Shown: piece by piece, positions 1 through 9,056 of the stretch
How positions within the stretch are numbered: position 1 is the stretch's first letter
Layout: each line of letters opens with the position of its first letter
Source: Pseudozyma flocculosa PF-1
Lineage: Eukaryota > Basidiomycota > Ustilaginomycetes > Ustilaginales > Ustilaginaceae
Direction of reading: 5' to 3'
Assembly: GCF_000417875.1 (NCBI RefSeq)
Contig: NW_006920872.1
Location: 984,176 to 1,003,954 of the forward strand
Length of the DNA: 19,779 nucleotides
Translations under genes and position numbers: made by a program
Notes under the pieces: model-generated
Seen by the model: the letters and a program-made list of their open reading frames with translations, nothing else
Told to the model about the DNA's origin: nothing
Database searches by the model: none

Positions 1-81
1 GCTTGCCTGCTGCCGTACATGCAATCGTGGGAAGAAGAGGCGAGATGAGAGGCAGATGATGCAGATGAGAGAGACGTGGGG

Positions 82-127
82 AAGAGAGAGGAAAGAGAGA
101 GAGAGAGAGGGAGAGAGAGAGAGAGAA
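82..127. repeat. Imperfect GA/CT dinucleotide microsatellite
   Basis: A purine-only run on the + strand made mainly of GA units with a few G or A interruptions. It lies 36-81 nt beyond the stop codon of the gene on the minus strand, so it would fall in or near that gene's 3' untranslated region as a CU-rich tract. A short GA-rich reading frame through it is low-complexity and not a gene. Confidence 0.85.
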
Positions 128-162
128 GGGGAAAGACCGACGGGCTGAACAGCGCCAGCTCG

Positions 163-2988
163 TCAACGGCTCTTTGCCGAACGGCGGTTGCGGTCGAGGT
201 CCATGCGCGTTGGGGCTGGGTAGTAGTACGGCCGCTCGAGCGACTCGGGCAGGAGGATGCCGCCGCCGGATTTGGGCGTGGGCGCGCCGTCCTTGCTGAC
301 GATGCGGAGCATGGGCCCGTCGTCGGTGAGGGCCTTGCGCGACGTGGCGTGGGTGGCGTCGTGCGACGTGGCGGTGCGCGGCCGGCCGGCGCGCCTGAGC
401 AGGTGCAGCGCTCGCGTGTGTAGCTTGGCGTGTCGGACCGGCGGACTGCCGTGCCACAGGACCTGCCCCGCCCCTTGGTCTGGGACAGACGAGGAAGGAT
501 GGATGGCCTCCATTGCGCTGGGCGGGGATCGAGTGGGCAACGAGACTGGCGAGGTCAGGCTGACGGGGTTTAGCGAGCTAGTCGGCGATACGGTCGGGGC
601 AGGCTGCCGTTCCGCTGGCCATAGGCTGGCAGCACCGTGTTGGGCAGCAGGCGAGGCCGGCGGTAGCTTCAAGGGAGGCGGCTGCTCCTCGATCGATGGC
701 TCTGCGATGGTCGCGTCTGAGTCGGTCGGCGGCGCCTCAATCCCCGGCATTCCCTGCATGTCGTTTGCCTCGCGCGCCTCGACGTCCGGTGCTGGGGGCA
801 CCGGCGCCGCCGGCGACGACGACTGAGATGAATCCACGACTTCGGTATCCACGTCTGCCTTGCGTTGCCTGAAAGCCCATAGCTTGGGGCTGAAGAGGCC
901 GCTGCGTCGTCGAGGAGCCTCGGCGTCGGCCTCTGCCGCGCTGGCGCTGGTCTTTCCTGCCTGGCTCTGCGATTGCTCGCCATCGACCGTGATCGAACCG
1001 TCCGTGTCGTCCAGCGAGACGCCATCCCGCACGAGGATCAGAGTGCCGGGATAGAAGACGAGTTCCGGATCGCGACGCTGGGCGGACTCGGCAGCGTCGG
1101 CGACTTCTTGATCATCGTCGTGGATCGCGTCGGCCTGAGCTACAGACTCAGCCTCGTCCGCAGCGACAGCGGCGGGGTTCGACTCGTCAGCGCCCTCGCC
1201 GACGCTTTCTTCGCCAGACGAACGGTTTGGGCATCGAAGCTCCTCAGCCTCTTCTTCGGACGGCGATGCTTTCCTGGCCTTGACCCACAGGCGTCGCAGC
1301 GTGCGGAAGCTTGGCTCCTCGCCCTCCGAGTCGTTGTCGCTGTCCGTCGTCGTCGTGCCGTCGTCCGAGGTGTAGGATCGGCCGAAAGCGGCGCCGGTGC
1401 GAGCATCGCCGTCTAGTGCGGCCGGAGCGGTCGAGGGCCTCTTCCGACGCTCTCTGCCGGGCCGTCTCGCCTCAGGACCGGCGATCCTGTCTGTTGATTC
1501 TCGCTCTGCTGGCGTCGCCGCCACTGAATCCGAGGCAGATGCGTCAGGCCTCAAGAGCAGTGGCGCGATGCCTTTGGGAGCGGGCCGGTTGCGGCTTCGG
1601 ACCGAGGGCGCAAACGAGATCCTGCGCGGAGTGGCCTCTGAAATGATGGATGAGGGTCTCGAAGCCGGGCTCGCTGCCACGTCCGAGTCGTCGACATGTT
1701 CGTTCTGGCCGAACGTGACGCGGGCCGTGGTCGCGAACGGGCTCGGAACTGAAGCGAGGTGTGACGTGGATGACCGCGGAGATGGTGAAGCAGCGATACC
1801 CAGTCCGTCGACCATGCCAGAGGACTGTGCGATCTTGTCTTCAACGCTGTCAGCTTGAGGCTGATCCTCGGAGAAGCCGGACGAGGGAGCTAGCTGGGCC
1901 GCAGGGGTTTCGTGACGATTCGGCTCTGTCGTTTGCGCGTCGTCATCGAGAAGGCGGCATGCTGCTGGAGGTCCCGGTGCTGGGACGAAAGGCAGATGAG
2001 GCTGTCCAGTGACCGTTGAACGAGATTCTGCGAACGAGGCACCTCCTGCTCCTGATGCTGCATCGACGTCGAGGTGCAGCTGGGACGAATAGGCGGAAGA
2101 GCCCATGGACGTGGTCCAATGCCCATCTGCAGACTCGGCAACTCTGTCGCTCCGGCTGTCGCTGCTGTCTGGTAGGACGGGAGCCTTGTCCAGGGGTGCA
2201 CGGGGGCTGCCTCGCTCCGTCAAACCGAGCGCCGGCCTTTCCAGAACTTCGTGCTCAGAGCGCTGCCTTGGCCTCGGAACTGGTGAGGGCATGGTCATGG
2301 CTGATGGGTTGTGGGCACGTCGGCTGCAGCTGATGGAGCTCTGGCTCTCGGCGCTCATCCTCATCTCGGAGCTCGAGGTGGCCATGTCCGGCGTGTTGGC
2401 TCCAGACACTGGAGTTTGGGCGGCAGCGGGCCTTGGAGACGTCGAGGCTCTGGGCGCGGCGCGCGAGCCTTTCCGGGGTGGCGAGTCTTGCACCAACTCT
2501 GGTCCGTTGGGCCCGTCGTGCCAAACGAGCCGCGCCTGCTTGCCGCTCTGGCGTCGAAGCGGGGTTGCGGGCTGCTGGGGCTTGGAAGGCCTCGCGATGC
2601 CATCCGACGTCTGCGGACGTCTCGGTCGCGCTGCGGCGGCGGCCTCGCTTTGGTCGCGATCGCGAGCATGAGGGCTTGGCTCCAGTTGCGCCTGCGGCAG
2701 GCTTCCCCTGAGGTTGCTAGCGTCGCAAATGACATGGGCATCGCCGTGGGTTACCGGGGCATGAGTAGCACCGGCTTCGAGCGAGATGGCCTTTGGCTCA
2801 CTGCGCTTCGACGTCGACTTGCCAAGCAGCTGGCGGAGCAGGCTTCTGCGGCCTGCGAAGGGTCTGGTTGTTGGCGGCGCTGACGGCAGCGCGGCTCGAG
2901 CAGCGCCATTCTGAGAAGCAGTCGAGGACGCTCGACGTCGTTGGTGGTCAGGTAGTATCTGATGGATCCACGTGGGGCTCGAGGGCAT
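163..2988 (-). CDS. Hypothetical Ser/Pro/Ala-rich, largely disordered protein (941 aa)
   Basis: I do not recognise this protein. The frame is uninterrupted for 942 codons, unlikely by chance, and the composition is the Ser/Pro/Ala/Arg/Asp mix of fungal disordered regulatory or scaffold proteins. I see no transmembrane segment, signal peptide or enzymatic motif. Counting from the ATG at 2988, more ordered-looking islands are WHDGPNGPE near 156-164, RRISFAP near 455-461, an acidic Ser-rich stretch near 540-585 followed by FRTLRRLWVKARK, FYPGTLILV near 645-653, WHGSPP near 845-850, and the C-terminal PESLERPYYYPAP near 914-926. Several R-R-x-S sites resemble PKA phosphorylation consensus. The ATG at 2988 has G at -3 and no upstream ATG until about 3217, with a TATA-like element just beyond. 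The frame stays open upstream to a TAG near 3151 without another ATG, so a spliced 5' exon cannot be excluded. Confidence 0.7.
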   Translation of the reverse strand: MPSSPTWIHQILPDHQRRRASSTASQNGAARAALPSAPPTTRPFAGRRSLLRQLLGKSTSKRSEPKAISLEAGATHAPVTHGDAHVICDASNLRGSLPQAQLEPSPHARDRDQSEAAAAARPRRPQTSDGIARPSKPQQPATPLRRQSGKQARLVWHDGPNGPELVQDSPPRKGSRAAPRASTSPRPAAAQTPVSGANTPDMATSSSEMRMSAESQSSISCSRRAHNPSAMTMPSPVPRPRQRSEHEVLERPALGLTERGSPRAPLDKAPVLPDSSDSRSDRVAESADGHWTTSMGSSAYSSQLHLDVDAASGAGGASFAESRSTVTGQPHLPFVPAPGPPAACRLLDDDAQTTEPNRHETPAAQLAPSSGFSEDQPQADSVEDKIAQSSGMVDGLGIAASPSPRSSTSHLASVPSPFATTARVTFGQNEHVDDSDVAASPASRPSSIISEATPRRISFAPSVRSRNRPAPKGIAPLLLRPDASASDSVAATPAERESTDRIAGPEARRPGRERRKRPSTAPAALDGDARTGAAFGRSYTSDDGTTTTDSDNDSEGEEPSFRTLRRLWVKARKASPSEEEAEELRCPNRSSGEESVGEGADESNPAAVAADEAESVAQADAIHDDDQEVADAAESAQRRDPELVFYPGTLILVRDGVSLDDTDGSITVDGEQSQSQAGKTSASAAEADAEAPRRRSGLFSPKLWAFRQRKADVDTEVVDSSQSSSPAAPVPPAPDVEAREANDMQGMPGIEAPPTDSDATIAEPSIEEQPPPLKLPPASPAAQHGAASLWPAERQPAPTVSPTSSLNPVSLTSPVSLPTRSPPSAMEAIHPSSSVPDQGAGQVLWHGSPPVRHAKLHTRALHLLRRAGRPRTATSHDATHATSRKALTDDGPMLRIVSKDGAPTPKSGGGILLPESLERPYYYPAPTRMDLDRNRRSAKSR

Positions 2989-3193
2989 CTCCTGAGTGCG
3001 TGACCTGAATGGCACACCGTCGTGGCAGAGAAAAGGATCCCGGGACGTCGATCTCTGTTTGGAGACGGTGCTGTGGGCGTGTCGAGTTCCTTCGGAAAGC
3101 GGATCGCGATAGAGAGGTGGCGGGAAGTGGTGGTGGAGCTGCTATTCAGCGGGATCAGCGGGCGAAGGAGCTCGAAAGGCGATTCAGCGCCAC

Positions 3194-3205
3194 CTATATG
3201 TATGG
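3194..3205 (-). promoter_or_regulatory. TATA-like element upstream of the hypothetical gene
   Basis: Read on the minus strand this is CCATACATATAG, the most TATA-like sequence upstream of the ATG at 2988, about 205 nt away. The minus strand between it and 2988 has no ATG, except a tiny 7-codon frame starting near 3217 that overlaps the element itself. That fits a transcript starting about 30-100 nt downstream of the element. This is inference from motif and position. Confidence 0.35.
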
Positions 3206-3654
3206 ACCGTCTGACATTCTGGTTGTGCGGGTCGCCTGTGATCCCGCGCCGACGGCTCTGCCAAAGAAGGGGAACAGCTTGCTGTGTCGAGCTTCGCTTG
3301 CATCTTGCCAATGGGCCGGCGGCGAGCTGCAGGGCGGTCAGCCTCGCTGGCAGCCGGAACGGCGAATGTGGGGGCCTTGGCGGCTGGCACGCATGGTGTG
3401 CGGTCGTTGTGTATAGACGTGTGTGAGGCGGTGTAGGGTCATCGTTTTCCACGGGCATCTGCTCGGATCTGCATGATGGAGCCTGCTTCGGGCCGATCTA
3501 GGCGGGAGCGTCCGTCCAGGACCCCCAAATCGTGGCGGTGGGCCGTACGATGGCCAAGAGCTGTGCTGGCCGGGCTCTGGCGCGTTCATGCTCGACAGGG
3601 GTCGAGCAAAGGGACCGACACAGGTCGGATGTTGCAGGGCGGCCCGGCGAGCCA

Positions 3655-3688
<34 letters not shown>

Positions 3689-3689
3689 G
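3655..3689. repeat. CGT trinucleotide microsatellite
   Basis: About eleven CGT units with one interruption (a GCC step near the middle). It lies in intergenic DNA upstream of the minus-strand hypothetical gene. Depending on frame it would read as poly-Arg, poly-Val or poly-Ser/Asp, which accounts for several spurious low-complexity frames here. Confidence 0.9.
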
Positions 3690-4688
3690 AAACGTGGCAG
3701 GTACGGTTTTGACAGCCGGGCCAACGACCTGACACGCTGTCCAGCCCGCCGCCGTCACCGCTCTCGCCCGCATGGACCCCGAATGCGAAGACGAAAGGGG
3801 CCCTGCCTGATCCGTGCCCTGCCTGCTGGCTCGGTTTGAAGCTCGGGTCGGCGATTTGGTTTTCACGCCGGTTGCGCCCTGGCCTCCGGTGCCAAGACCC
3901 ACGCTAACCGCATTCTGAAGACCAACTGACGTGAGAGAGAGTGGTAGCATCCCTGGCTCGGCGTGCGGTCATGGCTACGCAGGCCGTAGCCGCCCGGCAG
4001 AGGCACCTGACTCACCCTGCCTTCCCTACTGACTCTGTCCAGTGTCGTGGGCGTAGGCAGCGATGCTGGAATATGGGCCGCTGTGGCAGCTGCGCGACCT
4101 CTTGGTCGTCGTCTGGGGTGTCCAAGGTCACCTGGGGCGCGGAAGGTACGTAGCGTGGCCAGCCCGATGATCGTGCGGCGGCAGCTTAGGGTTAGCAGCC
4201 AGGAGGAACGTTGGCCAGTCTGCAGTCGAGGCGCGACGACCGGACGCCGGTGCCATGGCCGGGTTTGCAGCAGGGCAAGATGGGCGGCCTGGCCGTGATG
4301 GTCTGGAGCCTGGCGCGGTGATGCTGCGCATCGAAGCCCCCTTGCTGCCGGGAATGGACCAGCATGGCCCCGCTGGTCGTCAGCCCGGGCCATCCCCGTG
4401 CCTCTGCATCGCAGCGAAGCGGCGCTTTACCGTGGCGCCGCCGACCTCACGATTGCGCCCGCCGGCGCATGCCAACGGTGGTGGTGTCGAGCGGGAAAAG
4501 AGGGGCGAAAAAGGACGACAATAATGCCGTATCGAGCAAGGCGACTGGACTGGGCGTGGCCAGACCTGGGCCGGCCTGTCCGTACCAGCTAGCTCGCGGC
4601 CGGCTGGCATAGCCGTCGATCAAGCCGCAAGAGCGGCGTTGGCTGCGGCAACGGACGTGCCGTGACCGTGACGGACCACTCTAGCATG

Positions 4689-5119
4689 GCTGGCGTGGTG
4701 GTGGGGAGTGGGTGGCCTATCCCTGGCTGCGAAGCGCTTTACGCGTGCCACGCGTTGGCCGAGGATCTGCGCCCAAGCCAGCAGGGTCCATCCAGCCTGA
4801 ACCGTTTTCAAAATCTCTCGTGCGAGCTGTCGAGTGGCCCCCCACCGGTGGCTGAGCCAGTCGAGTCAGCTCAGAACGCAGACGGCTCAGCTCGGCTCCG
4901 AAGGGCCAGGGAAGCGGCAGGCCAAGAAGAATTTCCAGCGGCACGCTGGCCCTGGCTGAGGCAGGCCGGACGGCTTGGCCAGCTGCTGGCAGGCCTGGCC
5001 GCCTGGCCTGCAGGCAACTCCTCCCCCCGGCGGCGAGTCGTGGGCCGGGAAGAGAAAAAACCGAGGACGGCAGGCCAGCCTGCGCCACCCCAGGCTGCAC
5101 CGCACCGCACCGCACCGCC

Positions 5120-5155
<36 letters not shown>

Positions 5156-5526
5156 AGCCGATCACACCTTCGACCCTTGGGCCTTTTGCTCGCCGTCACC
5201 ATCACCGCTACTCCTCTGGCACCTGCACCTTTGCCCATCAGCTCCTTTCGGCCTTCACGCAGCGACTCCTGTCACTACCGCACTCCTCGCAACTCGCTCG
5301 ACTGCCAGTGCGCATCCGACCGCGACCCACCATCGATCGATCCTACACAGAGACCGCTGCACTCTGACGCTCGTGTCTGAAAATCAAAGGCGGCCAAGTC
5401 TAAACGACTCACGACCACCACCACCACCGCCATCCCTCGCCGGACCGAACCACCATCATCGGCCGCGGCCCCAGAGACTCACCTCCATCACCAGCACTTG
5501 CTCACCGCCTATTCCAACCACCAACC
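4689..5526 (+). promoter_or_regulatory. Promoter and ATG-free leader region of eIF2 gamma
   Basis: Going upstream from the start codon at 5527, the + strand contains no ATG for 838 nt (the last is at 4686-4688), while the reverse triplet CAT occurs nine times. The last 360 nt are C/A/T-rich with many CACC, CATC and CTC steps and few purine runs, typical of fungal 5' leaders and core promoters. A CCAG array lies at 5121-5152. I see no convincing TATA box. The transcription start cannot be fixed from sequence alone; anywhere from about 5160 to 5450 is possible. Confidence 0.6.
5121..5152. repeat. (CCAG)8 tetranucleotide array
   Basis: Eight perfect CCAG units, immediately preceded by three CGCAC pentamers (5101-5115) with a partial fourth. 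The array lies about 375 nt upstream of the eIF2 gamma start codon, in its promoter or distal leader. It resembles the GGCA and GTGC arrays upstream of the phosphatidylserine decarboxylase gene at the other end of the window. Confidence 0.92.
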
Positions 5527-7435
5527 ATGTCGGCGGCGGTCGCATCCAACGGCGACGTTGACAAGCTCGCAGAGGGAGTCCAGGCAGTCAGCATTGGTTA
5601 GTCTCGCCATCCAGCTTCGACTCTCCGCTTGCGCTGCTCCTTGCGAAGAGCATACTCGGCGGCGTGGTGGAGGGAATGATACAGCCCGGCGCGCTGAGGA
5701 ACCGGGCCCCACCTGCGCAGTGGAGGATGCAGGCGGCCGGCCTATCACCACGAAGCTCGCCGACAAACAACATTGGCGATCGCAGCATGTCGCTGGTACC
5801 GCTCGATGGTACCGCTCGATGGTACCGCTCGATGGGAGACGGGCTGGTCTGGCAAGGGGAGATCTCGGACAGAGGGCGGTAGAAGAGGTCAGCAACGTGC
5901 ACGGCTCGAACAACGACATTGACGTCTCCTTCCCTCCCCTATGCACCGCACCTTGGGCCGCTTCGCCGTTGCGCTCCTCAGATGTCGAGAAGCTGCACCC
6001 GCTCAGCCCAGAGGTCATCAGCAAGCAGGCCACCATCAACATCGGCACCATCGGCCACGTAGCCCACGGAAAGTCGACGGTCGTCAAGGCCATCTCGGGC
6101 GTTCAGACCGTCCGCTTCAAGAACGAGCTGGTCCGAAACATTACCATCAAGCTCGGCTACGCCAACGCAAAGGTACGTGTGCGCGGCAGTGGCGACGCGG
6201 GCCAAGCCGACGCCGACGGCCGCATGCTGAGCCGCGTCTGACTCGACCTCGCCGATCGCTCTTCCTTCTTCCGCGCCGCACCGCAGATCTACAAGTGCGA
6301 GCGGGAATCGTGCCCAAGACCCCAATGCTACCGCTCCTACCCGTCGGACAAGGAGGCCAACCCGCCCTGTGAGGTGCCCGGCTGCGACGGCAAGATGCAG
6401 CTGCTGCGCCACGTCTCGTTCGTCGACTGCCCCGGCCACGATATCCTGATGGCCACCATGCTCAACGGTGCCGCCGTCATGGACGCCGCGCTATTGCTCA
6501 TCGCCGGCAACGAGCCGTGCCCGCAGCCGCAAACATCCGAGCACCTCGCCGCCGTCGAGATCATGAAGCTGCAGCACATCATCATCCTCCAAAATAAGGT
6601 CGACCTGATCCGCGAGCAGGCCGCCGAGGAGCACTGGAAGTCGATCATCAACTTTGTCAAGGGCACCGTCGCCGACGGCGCACCCATCGTGCCCATCTCG
6701 GCCCAGCTCAAGTACAACATCGACGCCGTCAACGAGTACATTGTCAAGCGGGTGCCCGTGCCCGTCCGCGACTTTACCTCGTCGCCGCGGTTGATCGTCA
6801 TCCGATCGTTTGACGTCAACAAGCCCGGTTCCGAGGTCGACGAGCTCAAGGGCGGCGTCGCCGGTGGCTCGATCCTGTCGGGCGTGCTCAAGGTCGGCCA
6901 GGAGATCGAGGTGCGACCGGGCATCGTGACCAAGGACAACGAGGGCAAGATCCACTGCCGCCCCATCTTTTCCAAGGTCGCCTCGCTCCTCGCCGAGCAC
7001 AACGACCTCCAGTTTGCCGTGCCCGGTGGCCTGATCGGTGTCGGCACCAAGATCGACCCCACCCTCTGCCGAGCCGACCGACTCGTCGGCCAGGTCCTCG
7101 GCGCCGTCGGCCAGCTGCCGGCCATCTACACCGAGCTCGAGATCAACTACTTCCTGCTGCGAAGGCTGCTCGGCGTCAAGTCGGACGACAAGAAGCAGAC
7201 AAAGGTGCAGAAGCTGGCCAAGAACGAGGTGCTCATGGTCAACATCGGCTCCACGTCGACCGGAGGAAGGGTCATGAGCGTCAAGGCCGACCTCGCAAAG
7301 ATCTTCCTCACCAGCCCGGCGTGCACCGAAGTCGGCGAGAAGATCGCCCTGTCGAGACGTATCGACAAGCACTGGAGGTTGGTCGGCTGGGGTACCGTGC
7401 GCCGCGGCACGACGCTCGAGGCCGAGACCAACTGA
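5527..7435 (+). CDS. GCD11: Eukaryotic translation initiation factor 2 subunit gamma (eIF2 gamma)
   Basis: The GTP-binding subunit of the eIF2 complex, which carries initiator Met-tRNA to the 40S ribosome in the cytosol. Exons are 5527-5596, 5982-6172 and 6287-7435 (phases 1 and 0), giving 469 aa, close to the human protein and shorter at the N terminus than yeast Gcd11. All GTPase motifs are present: G1 GHVAHGKST (48-56), the switch-region [13 protein letters not shown]3 DCPGHD (134-139), G4 NKVD (190-193) and G5 SAQ (225-227). The family zinc knuckle is visible with Cys91, Cys96, Cys101, Cys115 and Cys120. Domains II and III follow, ending in the conserved [14 protein letters not shown] segment. 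The start has A at -3 and is the first ATG for 838 nt. Intron 1 (385 nt) splits an Asp codon and joins the short N-terminal exon to [11 protein letters not shown]. The gene converges on SFT2. Confidence 0.97.
5795..5833. repeat. 13-bp x 3 tandem repeat inside eIF2 gamma intron 1
   Basis: Three perfect head-to-tail copies of GGTACCGCTCGAT, each with a KpnI-type GGTACC palindrome. The 13-bp period is not a multiple of three, which fits the non-coding status assigned to this segment (intron 5597-5981). It is a likely length-polymorphic marker. Confidence 0.95.
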
Positions 7436-7782
7436 GCAGTGGCCAGTGCGTCGAGGGGCGCGGGCGCAGGTCGGTCGCCCGGATTGCCTTGGGCATGCAT
7501 CCACGGCTAGTCTGCCGCCGCCGCCGCCGCCGCCTCTGAGCCTGTTTGGCTGCGCCTGTCGCGGGGTTGGCATGTCAGCTCCTGTCGTCCTTCCCCTACC
7601 CATCCCTCTGTCCATGTCATTGTAGTCTCGGTCTCGGCCCTCCCCCAAAATTCACGCGGCTCACCGCCATGGATCGTGAATCGTTCGGCTGACTGGCCGG
7701 CTCTGGCCCTGCTTGGCCTGATTGCGGGCCGAACGCCCGAATGCTGCGGGACCTGGTGTTATCATTATCCCTGGCGGTGGGC
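7436..7782. other. Convergent 3' intergenic spacer (GCD11 / SFT2)
   Basis: 347 nt between two stop codons facing each other. It must hold both polyadenylation regions. It contains a GCC trinucleotide run at 7514-7534 (seven units). No open frame here is supported and no clear poly(A) hexamer is visible, which is usual in fungi. Confidence 0.7.
7514..7534. repeat. (GCC)7 trinucleotide run
   Basis: Seven GCC units in the spacer between the convergent stop codons of GCD11 and SFT2. They are probably transcribed in the 3' untranslated region of one or both genes. Confidence 0.85.
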
Positions 7783-9056
7783 TCAGATGGGCAGGAGCGA
7801 AGCACCGCCTCTGAGCAACATGCTTCCGCCGTAGCGCAGCGTCGTCGTACCTGCCGGGGCGTGGTGTGTCGAGCGGAGAAGCAGGATGCGGGTCAGTCAG
7901 GGCGATTGAGCAAGGGCGGCACGCGGTCCAGCCAGTCGGTGGGGGACGGTGCTCACCTCCAGGAAAGTAGGCGGCGAGGTAGGTGAGTAGCGCGCCGACC
8001 TGGACGATGGCAGCGACGAGCGTGGGGATCATGGAGCGCCGTCCGACGGCAAAGTAGATGGTGAGGCCCAACGAGCCAAAGTAGCTGCGTGGGTCGCAAT
8101 CGACCCGGTGGCGGGACAGAGGCAGGAAGAGCAAGGGGGCGCGCCCAACGTCAGTCTTCTTGTGGCTCTGCGTGTTGTTGTGAGGCGGGTCTGGGACGCA
8201 CGCTACGCTGAACGGTAACCTCTCCTTGCTGAGGATGTGCTTGAGGTGCGCCACGGGTCCAGAGAGGATCGAGAACCTGTCCGGTCCCATTGACGAGAGG
8301 AGCAAAAGGGGCGGGAGGGCGAGAGCATCATCGTCAGAGAGTCGGCGCTGCTACGGAACCTGCTGCCTGGACACGGCAGCCTCTGCAACGCGGTGCAGCT
8401 CCACTCACCCGATCATAAAGAGCAGACTGCCCAACGAAAAGGCCAGGGCAAACTTCTGCGGCCGAACGGCGAGGATGGGCGGCGAGAGGAAGAGAAAGGA
8501 GAAGAGAAAGCACACGCCCGCCCCGGCTATGCAGGCGAGGAAGCCGAGGAACCTGGAGTCGAGATGGGGATGTCGAGGCGTCCCGGGGGATCAGAGACGA
8601 GGTGGTGAGTCTTGCTGCTCGGCGACGACGTAGGGGAAAGGGGTGGGATCGTGCGCTCGGGTACGCCCACTCACCGTTCCCAGCGGCTAAGGCTGATGTA
8701 GGCCTCCTCCTCGTTCGTTCTCTGGTCGGAGCGGAGGGGCACGTAGCCGCTGATCGAGTTGGTCAACATCGACATGTACGACCCGCCTCCGCCTCCGCCA
8801 GCGTTTGTCGAGTTGGCCGATGCCGCCGCCCTACCGGCCGGCGAGTCATCCGTGCGGCCTTGTGCCCATCGAAAGCCTAACGAGTTGCGTGTCAAGGTGA
8901 AGTGGCGATCGGAGGTCGAGAGTCAATGCCTTGGCTCTATCTGGAAGGGACAGGAGGTGAGGGGAGAGGAGAGGATCGAGGAAGAAGGGGGGCGGCGTGG
9001 AAAGGCGACGTACCTGCGAGTTGGGAGCGGAACTGGCTCTCTGTTCCCTGCGACAT
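7783..9056 (-). CDS. SFT2: SFT2-like vesicle transport protein (Golgi tetraspan membrane protein)
   Basis: Sft2 proteins act in retrograde, endosome-to-Golgi vesicle fusion together with t-SNAREs of the Sed5 type. In transcript order the exons are 9056-9014, 8876-8675, 8552-8409, 8276-8202, 8084-7957 and 7850-7783. All introns are GT-AG (137, 122, 132, 117 and 106 nt), and the 219-aa product matches the yeast length (about 215). Each junction restores a conserved segment: FRSQLA|GFRWAQ, LSRWER|FLGF, LFMIG|FSILSGP, LPFSVA|YFGSLG and YFPGG|TTTLRYGG. Four hydrophobic segments lie near 83-107, 116-137, 149-168 and 174-195, with the family hallmark GPVAHLKHILSKERLPF at 136-152. The N-terminal 75 residues are cytosolic-looking, with a six-Gly run near 41-46. 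The first exon is only 43 nt. It was placed because the in-frame alternative lacks an ATG before codon 49 and meets a TGA upstream. Confidence 0.95.

Larger units (their letters stand above)
3016..4688. other. Gene-poor intergenic stretch, no supported gene
   Basis: Both strands hold only overlapping short frames (up to about 180 codons) whose translations are rich in Arg, Ala, Gly and Pro, with no family motif and no coherent splice structure. Contents worth recording are the CGT microsatellite (3655-3689), a CCAAT pentamer near 3306 and a TTAGGGTTAG decamer near 4187. The part nearest 3016 is promoter and leader of the minus-strand hypothetical gene. A rapidly evolving or non-coding RNA gene cannot be excluded. 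Confidence 0.6.

Noticed and set aside
3854..3866. Possible tRNA or other structured RNA signals in the intergenic stretches
   Set aside because: I looked for B-box-like GGTTCGA sequences with paired arms and found none outside coding sequence.
3863..4393. A 176-codon minus-strand frame in the gene-free interval
   Set aside because: Arg/Pro/Ala/His-rich with no recognisable domain, and frames of similar length occur on the opposite strand over the same bases.
4662..5561. A 299-codon + strand frame before and over the eIF2 gamma start
   Set aside because: It runs through the CCAG array and the C/A-rich leader, has a simple-sequence composition, begins at a non-ATG codon and overlaps the true start in another frame.
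6491..7648. A 385-codon minus-strand frame opposite the eIF2 gamma third exon
   Set aside because: Shadow of the conserved eIF2 gamma codons. It has no family features and is composed of Asp/Leu/Val/Gly-rich mirror sequence.
8675..8895. SFT2 starting at a TTG codon at 8895, or at an internal ATG around codon 49
   Set aside because: A 43-nt exon at 9014-9056 with a good ATG context and a GTACGT donor joins in phase to the TTAG acceptor at 8877. It restores the conserved FRSQLxxFRW N terminus.
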